From the NCBI GenBank assembly GCA_913055795.1, contig CAJXLA010000007.1, positions 1 to 50,479 of the forward strand: a stretch of 50,479 nucleotides of DNA, given 5' to 3'. This document shows, piece after piece, positions 44,514 to 50,479 of the stretch (position 1 is its first letter; each line of letters begins with the position of its first letter). The stretch comes from an uncultured Alcanivorax sp. Lineage in GTDB: Bacteria > Pseudomonadota > Gammaproteobacteria > Pseudomonadales > Alcanivoracaceae. The notes beneath the pieces are model-generated. The model searched no databases. It saw only the letters and a program-made list of their open reading frames with translations, and was not told the DNA's origin. A program made the position numbers and the translations under genes.

Positions 44514-47436
44514 GATCATGCGTATCGCCCGCAAGGAATTCCGCGTTTTCTTTGCCTCGCCGGCGGCCTGGCTCTTCCTGGGCGCATTCCTGGTGGTCAC
44601 CCTCTTCGTGTTCTTCTGGGTGGAAACCTTCTTCGCCCGCAATCTGGCCGATCTGCAGCCGCTGTTCCAGTGGATGCCGGTTTTGCTGATCTTTCTGGTC
44701 GCCGCGCTGACCATGCGGGCCTGGTCCGAGGAACGGCGCTCGGGCACGCTCGAAAGCCTGCTGACCGCACCCGTGCGGCCTCTGGATCTGGTGCTGGGGA
44801 AATTCCTGGCCGCACTCGGATTGGTCGCACTCGCGCTGGCACTAACCCTGCCACTACCCGTCACTATCTCGTTCCTCGGTCCGCTGGACTGGGGGCCGGT
44901 GATCGGCGGCTATGTGGCCAGTCTCTTCCTGGCCGCCGCCTATATCGCCATTGGCTTGTACACCAGCAGCCGCACGGACAATCCGGTGGTCGCGCTCATT
45001 CTCACCGCCGTGGTGGGCGGCGTCTTTTATGTCGTGGGCATGGACGCGCTGACCAACCTCTTCGGCCGCGATGTCGGTACCGTGCTGGCTCAGCTGGGCA
45101 CGGGCACGCACTTCGAGTCCATTACCCGGGGCGTACTGGATCTGCGCGATCTCTATTACTACCTCTCCATTGTCGCGGTCTTCCTTACCCTGAACCTGCA
45201 TCAGCTGGAACGGCTGCGCTGGTGGGGCAATCCGGGCTCGCGCCGGCACCGGCTGTACGGCTGGGTGACGGCACTCGTCGTGGTCAACGTCATCGCCGCC
45301 AACTTCTGGCTCGCACCTTTGCATCAGGTGCGCGCGGACATGACCGAAAACAATATCTATTCGCTTTCGGATGCCACGCGCGAACAGCTGGGCCAGTTGC
45401 GTGAACCCCTGGTGATCAAGGGCTACTTTTCGGACAAGACCCATCCCCTGCTCGCGCCCCTGGTGCCGCGCGTCAAGGATCTGTTGAAGGAATACGCCGT
45501 GACCGCCGGCGATCGTGCCCGGGTGGAATTCATCGACCCGACCCGGGATCAACAAGCCGCGGAGTCGGCGGCGGCGCAATACGGCGTCAAACCGGTGCCC
45601 TTGCAAACGGACAGCCGCTATCAATCGTCCGTGGTTAACGCCTACTTCAATGTGGTGGTGGCCTATGGCAACGAGCACCAGACGCTGAACTTCCGCGATC
45701 TGATTCAGATCAAGGGCTCGCGCGGCCAGAATGTCCGGGTTAATCTCAAGAATCCGGAATACCAGATCACGCGAGCGGTCCGGAAGACCATCAACACCTA
45801 CCAGTCCGCGGGCAATCCCTTTGCCACCCTGGACCAGAAGGTCACCTTCAAGGGCTATATGTCGCCGCGCGAACAACTGCCGGAGAAACTCACCAGCCTC
45901 CGCTCGGAATTGCAGTCGGTGCTCGACGAACTCAAGCAGCAGTCCGGGGGCCAGTTCCGGACCGAATTCGCCGACCCCGGCGCCGACGACGAACTGGCGA
46001 AGCGCCTGGAACGCGAGTTCGGCTTCGGGCCCCAGGTAGCGAGCCTGCTGAATCCGCAGCAATTCTGGTTCTACATGGTGCTGGAAAGCGGCGGCGATAC
46101 CCTCCAGGTGGCGCTGCCCGAATCACCGGACAAAAAGGCGCTCAGACAAGCCATCAAGGACGGCCTGCAACGGCTCACCTCGGATTATCTCAAGACCATT
46201 GCCCTGGTGAAGCCGCAACAGCAAGCGCGCAATCCCATGGCGCGGCGGATGCGTGGCCCCCAGGGACATTCCTGGAGCCGGCTCAAGAAAAAGCTGCGCG
46301 AAGGCGCGCGCATCCAGGAAACCGATCTGTCCAGCGGCCAGGCGCCGTCCGAGGCGGACATCCTGCTGGTCATGGCCCCGAAAAAGCTCGACGAAAAACA
46401 GCGTTTCGCCATCGACCAGTTCCTGATGCGTGGTGGCAGTGTCGTCATGGCCACCTCGCCCTACGATGTAAAGCTGCGTCGCGGCCTGTCGGCGTCCCGC
46501 CACCAGTCGGGGCTCAAGTCCTGGCTTGAGCACCACGGGCTCACCGTTCAGGAGCAACTGGTGCTGGATCCGAAGAACGCGGAACTGCCCCTGCCGGACC
46601 GGCGGCAGGTCGGCGGCGTGTCCGTGCGTCAGGTGCGCATGGCCCCGTATCCGTTTTTCCCGGATGTACGCGGCGATGGCCTGAACCGGCAGCATCCGAT
46701 TACCTCGTCGCTGAGCCAGCTCACGCTGAACTGGGTTTCGCCCATCAGCGTGGACGGCAAGAAGAACGACAACCGCACCGTCACCAGGCTGGTACAAAGC
46801 TCCAGCGGAAGCTGGACGTCGGACCAACTGCAGATGATGCCGAACACCGAACAGTATCCGAACCATGGCTTCCCCGTGGGCGACAAGCGCCAATCGCGTA
46901 CCCTGGCGGTCGCTGTGGAAGGTCGCTTCGAGTCCTTCTTCAAGGGCAAAGAATCGCCCTTGCTGGAAAAGGACAACGACAAGGCCAGTCAGTCCGGCCG
47001 GGGCCCCAGGCCCGGGAGCATGCCCGGCCAGAGCAAGGGCCAGGCCAGCCAGGAACAAGAGTCGTCCACCCCCATCACGGGCGTGATTGAACATTCACCG
47101 CAATCAGCGCGCCTGGTGCTGGTGGGCAGCAACACCTTTGCCAGCGACATGGCCCTGAAACTTACCTCCCGCGGCATGGACACGCGCTATACCCGGCCCC
47201 TGGCGTTTATTCAGAACGCCATCGGATGGTCGCTGGGCAATCCGGGCCTGCTCGAGTTGCGCGGTCAGACCCGACTCACGCGCACGCTCAACCCGCTGGA
47301 GGCCAGCGAGCAGCGCTTCTGGGAGTACCTCAACTATGGTCTCGCCCTGGCCGGCCTGTTGCTGGTCTGGATCTGGCGGCGGCGCGTGGCCGCTCGTGAC
47401 CATCGGCGTTATCAACGGATTCTCGGGGAGGTGTAA
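44506..47436 (+). CDS. GldF-GldG fusion: ABC-2 permease with Gldg-type auxiliary domain
   Basis: A 976-residue protein. Residues 1-240 are an ABC-2 permease with six membrane helices (AWLFLGAFLVVTLFVFF, SEERRSGTLESLLTAP). A further helix near 260 leads into a long periplasmic-side GldG/ABC_transp_aux region (about 290-930: ADMTENNIYSLS, LLKEYAV, ADILLVMAPKKLDEKQRFAIDQFLMRGG split over the domain). A C-terminal helix (about 945-965) ends it. In Bacteroidetes the two parts are separate GldF and GldG; in proteobacteria fused forms of unknown substrate occur. Start ATG at 44506 follows GAGGAGG. Confidence 0.88.
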   Translation: MAEIMRIARKEFRVFFASPAAWLFLGAFLVVTLFVFFWVETFFARNLADLQPLFQWMPVLLIFLVAALTMRAWSEERRSGTLESLLTAPVRPLDLVLGKFLAALGLVALALALTLPLPVTISFLGPLDWGPVIGGYVASLFLAAAYIAIGLYTSSRTDNPVVALILTAVVGGVFYVVGMDALTNLFGRDVGTVLAQLGTGTHFESITRGVLDLRDLYYYLSIVAVFLTLNLHQLERLRWWGNPGSRRHRLYGWVTALVVVNVIAANFWLAPLHQVRADMTENNIYSLSDATREQLGQLREPLVIKGYFSDKTHPLLAPLVPRVKDLLKEYAVTAGDRARVEFIDPTRDQQAAESAAAQYGVKPVPLQTDSRYQSSVVNAYFNVVVAYGNEHQTLNFRDLIQIKGSRGQNVRVNLKNPEYQITRAVRKTINTYQSAGNPFATLDQKVTFKGYMSPREQLPEKLTSLRSELQSVLDELKQQSGGQFRTEFADPGADDELAKRLEREFGFGPQVASLLNPQQFWFYMVLESGGDTLQVALPESPDKKALRQAIKDGLQRLTSDYLKTIALVKPQQQARNPMARRMRGPQGHSWSRLKKKLREGARIQETDLSSGQAPSEADILLVMAPKKLDEKQRFAIDQFLMRGGSVVMATSPYDVKLRRGLSASRHQSGLKSWLEHHGLTVQEQLVLDPKNAELPLPDRRQVGGVSVRQVRMAPYPFFPDVRGDGLNRQHPITSSLSQLTLNWVSPISVDGKKNDNRTVTRLVQSSSGSWTSDQLQMMPNTEQYPNHGFPVGDKRQSRTLAVAVEGRFESFFKGKESPLLEKDNDKASQSGRGPRPGSMPGQSKGQASQEQESSTPITGVIEHSPQSARLVLVGSNTFASDMALKLTSRGMDTRYTRPLAFIQNAIGWSLGNPGLLELRGQTRLTRTLNPLEASEQRFWEYLNYGLALAGLLLVWIWRRRVAARDHRRYQRILGEV

Positions 47437-47438
47437 CC

Positions 47439-48479
47439 ATGGAAAAGACCATCCGCATTCTCGCGCTGGTACTGGCCGTGCAAGTCGTACTGGCGGTGGG
47501 CCTGCAATTCAGCGGGCCCACCCTGAGCCCGGCCACCGAGGCCGAGCCTTTGGTGTCCAAGTCCTCGGACCAGGTGAGCAAGATCACCATTGCCGATGCC
47601 GAAGACCAGCAGGTCAAGCTGAAGCGCACAGACAGCGGCTGGACGCTGACCGACAGCGGCTTCCCGGCCGATCCGGACAAGGTCAGCCAGCTGCTGAAGC
47701 AGCTGACCGGCCTGAGCGAAGGGGAAGTGGTCGCGCAGACCGAAAGCGCGCGCGAGCGCTTCAAGGTGGCTGGCGAGAACTTCAAACGCCGGATTACGCT
47801 GCACACCGGCGGCCAGGATCCGGTCCGCCTTTATCTGGGCACCTCTCCGGGCAAGGACCGCGTCCATGCGCGGGTCGAGGGGAGAAACCCCATCCAGGTG
47901 GTGCAATTCGGCACCTATGATGCGCCGGTCAAGGTCGCCGACTGGCAGGACCAGGGTGTGCTGCAGATCCCGAGCGATCGCATCGCCGGGCTCGAGCTCA
48001 ACGGACTCAAGCTGCAACGCAAGGAGAGCAAGCAAGGCGCGGACAAGGACGGCCAGACCGGTCAGCCCGCCGGGTGGCAAGCGTCGAAAACGCCCGAGGG
48101 CAAGGTGCTGCAACCATCGGCCATGCGGCAACTGACGCAACAACTGGCCACGTTTCGCTTTGACTCAGTCCTGGGCGCGGAGCAACCGGGCGGCTACGAC
48201 TGGGATCAACCCGTGCTGGAACTGACCGTTCAGCGTGGCAAGGAGGATCCGGTGCAGTACCGACTGGCGAAGAAGAGCGTGAAAGAGGATCAGACGAAGT
48301 ATGCGCTCAAAAGCTCCACCCACAAGGAGTACTTCAGCCTGGCCACCCCCACCGCCACACAGCTAATCGAGGCGGCGAGCGCCAAGGCCTTGCTCGGGCC
48401 GGAAGCAGAGAAAGAATCGCCGGATCAATCCGGCGAGCAAGACAAAGGCCGGGATCAAGCGCCTTCGTCCGGCTCCTGA
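47439..48479 (+). CDS. DUF4340 domain-containing protein
   Basis: A 346-residue protein with an N-terminal helix (IRILALVLAVQVVLAVGLQF) and a repeated beta-rich DUF4340 region (SKITIADAEDQQVKLKRTDSGWTL, then KRRITLHTGG, LYLGTSPGK). DUF4340 genes often follow GldA/GldFG genes, so this is likely a third, periplasmic subunit or partner. A Gln/Lys/Asp-rich tail ends it. The start is two bases after the preceding stop. Confidence 0.85.
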   Translation: MEKTIRILALVLAVQVVLAVGLQFSGPTLSPATEAEPLVSKSSDQVSKITIADAEDQQVKLKRTDSGWTLTDSGFPADPDKVSQLLKQLTGLSEGEVVAQTESARERFKVAGENFKRRITLHTGGQDPVRLYLGTSPGKDRVHARVEGRNPIQVVQFGTYDAPVKVADWQDQGVLQIPSDRIAGLELNGLKLQRKESKQGADKDGQTGQPAGWQASKTPEGKVLQPSAMRQLTQQLATFRFDSVLGAEQPGGYDWDQPVLELTVQRGKEDPVQYRLAKKSVKEDQTKYALKSSTHKEYFSLATPTATQLIEAASAKALLGPEAEKESPDQSGEQDKGRDQAPSSGS

Positions 48480-48509
48480 CCCCCCGGGGTTCAGAAAGGG
48501 CCTACCGCC

Positions 48510-48537
48510 AAGCCCCCGGCATGGCCGGGGGCTTTTC
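48510..48537 (+). terminator. terminator between the ABC operon and cbpM
   Basis: An 11-bp perfect stem (48510-48520 with 48524-48534, AAGCCCCCGGC) with loop ATG and TTTT overlapping the end. It separates the convergent ABC operon and cbpA-cbpM. Confidence 0.88.
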
Positions 48538-48567
48538 CATGCCGGAGCACGAGAAAGCGAAGGGCAA

Positions 48568-48882
48568 TCAATCTTCGAGCTGGCGCAGGCGCGCGCGCAA
48601 CTGGTTCAACTCTTCCAGCAGATCCAGAGCCAGCGCCGCCCCGGCATTATTCACGCCCAGATCCTGCCGGAACTGCACGGCTCGCCGGACCCGCCAGACG
48701 CTGACCGAGTGAAACCGCCATTGGGTGCGCCCTTCCCGTTCGGGCTCCACCACCCCTTCTTCTACCAGCTCAATGATTTCGTCCGCGTTGACCCCGCAGA
48801 TCCGACAGACCTCGGCCAGGGTCACGCCCCGGTCCTCGCCCAGCAATTCGCCCGCGAGGGCGTCTTCCATTTCGTTCGCCAT
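48568..48882 (-). CDS. cbpM: chaperone modulator CbpM
   Basis: A 104-residue MerR-like protein: TLAEVCRICGVNADEIIELVEEGVVEP helix-turn-helix-like region, RFHSVSVWRVRRAVQFRQDLGVNNAGAALALDLLEEL helical part. CbpM binds the J-domain of CbpA and inhibits its action with DnaK. It follows cbpA by six bases. Confidence 0.92.
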   Translation of the reverse strand: MANEMEDALAGELLGEDRGVTLAEVCRICGVNADEIIELVEEGVVEPEREGRTQWRFHSVSVWRVRRAVQFRQDLGVNNAGAALALDLLEELNQLRARLRQLED

Positions 48883-48888
48883 GGCCGC

Positions 48889-49848
48889 TCAGACTCCCAG
48901 ATTCGCCCGTGGATTGAATTCGGACTTGCTTTCCAGTTCACGCCAGAGTTTCTCCTCTTCCTCACTATCGGCCTTCGGGACATGGACTTGCAAGACCACA
49001 TAGAGATCCCCGGCCGGTTTGCCCGGTATCCCGCGCTCCTTGAGCCGCAACTTGCGGCCACTGTGCACGCCCGCCGGCACCGTCAGCGAAACCTTGCCGT
49101 CGGGGGTCGGTACCTGAACTTTGGAGCCCAGGGCGGCTTCCCAGGGCGCAACCGGCAAGTCCAGATAGAGATCCCGCCCGTCCACGCGATAAAGGGGGTG
49201 GGAGCGGAACTCGATCTCCAGATAGAGATCGCCTTGCTCACCCTGCCCGATGCCGGGATCCCCCTGTCCGGCCAGCCGGATTTGCTGGCCCTGCCTGATG
49301 CCCTTGGGGATATTCACGTTCAGGGTGCGCTCTTTCACCTGAGGCCGTCCGTCGGCGCCCATCTCCGTGTTGCGCAGCGTGATGGGCCGGGTAGCGCCGT
49401 TGAACGCATCCTCGACATCCACCTGCACGCGCGCATGAGCGTCCTGCCCCCGGGCCTGAAAGCCGCCGCCACCCCGGCCGCGACCGCCCCGGAAGCCACC
49501 AAAGCCGCCCTGTCCGAACAGGGATTCGAAGAAATCGCTGAAGGCTTCCTCATCGGCGCCGGTAAAACCGCCGCCATGGAATTCAAAGCCCTGATCCCAG
49601 TCCGGGGGCGGATCAAACTGTTGCCCCTGCTGCCAGTTGGCGCCCAGCTGGTCATAGGCCGCGCGCTTCTCCGGATCCTTGAGCACCTCATAGGCCTCGC
49701 CGAGCTCCTTGAACTTCTGCTCGGCGTCGGCCTCGTCGCTCACATCCGGATGATACTTGCGCGCAAGCTTGCGATACGCCTTCTTGATCTCGTCCTGGCT
49801 GGCGTCGCGACTAACGCCCAGGATCTGGTAGTAATCCTTGTATTCCAC
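48889..49848 (-). CDS. cbpA: DnaJ-family co-chaperone CbpA
   Basis: A 319-residue curved-DNA-binding type J protein. J-domain 1-70 ([15 protein letters not shown] in KYHPDVSD), a Gly/Phe-rich linker (about 115-140, [17 protein letters not shown]) and two C-terminal substrate-binding domains ([36 protein letters not shown]). It lacks a zinc domain, unlike DnaJ. The start is GTG (49846-49848), preceded by AGGAGG; a longer reading adds residues unlike the family. Confidence 0.94.
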   Translation of the reverse strand: MEYKDYYQILGVSRDASQDEIKKAYRKLARKYHPDVSDEADAEQKFKELGEAYEVLKDPEKRAAYDQLGANWQQGQQFDPPPDWDQGFEFHGGGFTGADEEAFSDFFESLFGQGGFGGFRGGRGRGGGGFQARGQDAHARVQVDVEDAFNGATRPITLRNTEMGADGRPQVKERTLNVNIPKGIRQGQQIRLAGQGDPGIGQGEQGDLYLEIEFRSHPLYRVDGRDLYLDLPVAPWEAALGSKVQVPTPDGKVSLTVPAGVHSGRKLRLKERGIPGKPAGDLYVVLQVHVPKADSEEEEKLWRELESKSEFNPRANLGV

Positions 49849-49914
49849 CGAGTACGGCCTCCTGATACCGGATCCATGTCTGCAAATCCACACATGGAAA
49901 ATGGCTTTCCCCTA

Positions 49915-49942
49915 ATGTAAGGGTGTGGGTGGATTTTCCAAG
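49915..49942 (-). promoter_or_regulatory. weak sigma-32-like promoter before cbpA
   Basis: On the minus strand, CTTGGAAA (49942-49935) and CCCTTACAT (49923-49915) are 11 bases apart. This is a poor match to sigma-32 with short spacing, offered only because cbpA is a heat or stress chaperone. Confidence 0.3.
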
Positions 49943-49992
49943 GGTGAAGCCTGTATGGCGGAACGGGAAGCCGGATTGCGAACCTTCCACTG

Positions 49993-50479
49993 TAGACATA
50001 AAAAAACCCGGCCAGGCGGGTTTTTTTTGTAGGGTGCGCCCGTGCGCACCTTTCCAGAGCCTTGGTGATCGATCAGCATGGAGGAATTGCCGGGTCTTGC
50101 CCCAATTCTGCGTTTTCCCGGGGCAAGTGATGGGGATTGCGAAGTCCATCTATGGACTTCGCCCTTCGGGCTGCGCCGGCTCGCGCCGGCTACGCGCCAA
50201 TTTGCTCCCGGCAAATGGGTCGAACAGAGGGTTCGAACCAAATACTCCCTCTCCGCCAGACATAAAAAAACCCGGGCTTGCCGGGTTTTTGTAGGGTGCG
50301 CCCGTGCGCACCTTTCCAAAGCCTTGGTGATCGATCGGTGGGGAGGGATTGCGCGCTCCTTCCCTGGAGCGCGTCCCTTCGGGACCCGCGCTTCGCGCGG
50401 TCCCAATTTGCTCCCGGCAAATGGGTCGAACAGAGGGTTCGAACCAAATACTCCCTCTCCGCCAGACATAAAAAAACCC
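49993..50479 (+). repeat. array of tRNA-Ser-like 3'-end/terminator copies, running off the right edge
   Basis: GACATAAAAAAACCC occurs at 49995, 50259 and 50465. The second and third copies are preceded by CTCTCCGCCA, which looks like the acceptor end of a tRNA-Ser; the first is decayed. Bases 50197-50273 and 50403-50479 are identical (77 bases). Each unit also has a GTAGGGTGCGC/GCGCACC palindrome (50029, 50291), short hairpins differing between units, an ATTTGC/GCAAAT hairpin and GGTCGAACAGAGGGTTC. No protein gene is supported in 49849-50479. Confidence 0.75.

Overview
The window is high-GC, gene-dense DNA that reads as a chromosomal segment of a gammaproteobacterium. Supporting content: purM-purN-DUF3108, a PA0069-type radical SAM gene under a LexA box, fadI-fadE behind a TetR gene, bfr and bfd with Fur boxes, rsmC, slt, and a cbpA-cbpM pair. 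A sodium-pumping oxaloacetate decarboxylase operon (oadGAB) suggests a sodium-dependent, perhaps marine or halophilic, lifestyle (inference). The genus cannot be read from the sequence. I see no phage, CRISPR array or obvious defence island.

Layout. 1-815 is anomalous: a trpF fragment and a truA fragment, both truncated at their outer ends, abut a purM that lacks its 5' end, which suggests a chimeric contig end or a rearrangement. 813-5884: purine synthesis, a DUF3108 protein, dcd, apbC and a SIMPL lipoprotein. 6060-10520: a patatin-like lipase, an orphan hybrid histidine kinase and a cyclophilin-fold protein. 10604-16618: tRNA-Gly with flanking repeats, rsmC, an acyltransferase/START/unknown gene cluster with long overlaps, and slt. 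16625-23214: an SDR, a periplasmic protein, a spermidine-synthase-like methyltransferase-fold protein, two hotdog proteins, a heat-shock hsp20, an alpha/beta hydrolase, the LexA-box radical SAM gene, a GST remnant and DUF2288. 23496-24126: an orphaned CRP-type site and a decayed amidase. 24139-33239: a second hybrid kinase, metG, a second patatin, a folded repeat element and oadGAB. 33528-34439: a repeat array next to tRNA-Arg. 34511-43001: iron storage, an outer-membrane protein, bfd, a diguanylate cyclase and the fatty-acid oxidation genes. 43199-50479: a MITE-like element, a GldA/GldFG/DUF4340 ABC system, cbpA-cbpM and a second tRNA-end repeat array.

The most unusual feature recurs at three places. 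Copies of a tRNA 3' end plus its terminator are repeated beside tRNA genes: Gly at 10.6 kb, Arg at 33.5-34.4 kb, and a probable Ser gene just past the right edge. At the Gly and Arg loci the nearest copy is inverted relative to the gene and makes a long perfect or near-perfect hairpin with it. Each copy is preceded by a string of short, unit-specific hairpins and a conserved GTCGAAC-nn-GGGTT-like box. At the Arg locus copies become more diverged with distance from the tRNA, as if new units are added at the tRNA. The closest precedent I know is the E. coli tyrT/rtT repeats, but orientation and modules differ.

Regulatory sites readable by eye: a sigma-32-type promoter before hsp20, a LexA box in the radical SAM promoter, Fur boxes upstream of bfr and bfd, and candidate TetR operators between the TetR gene and fadI-fadE.
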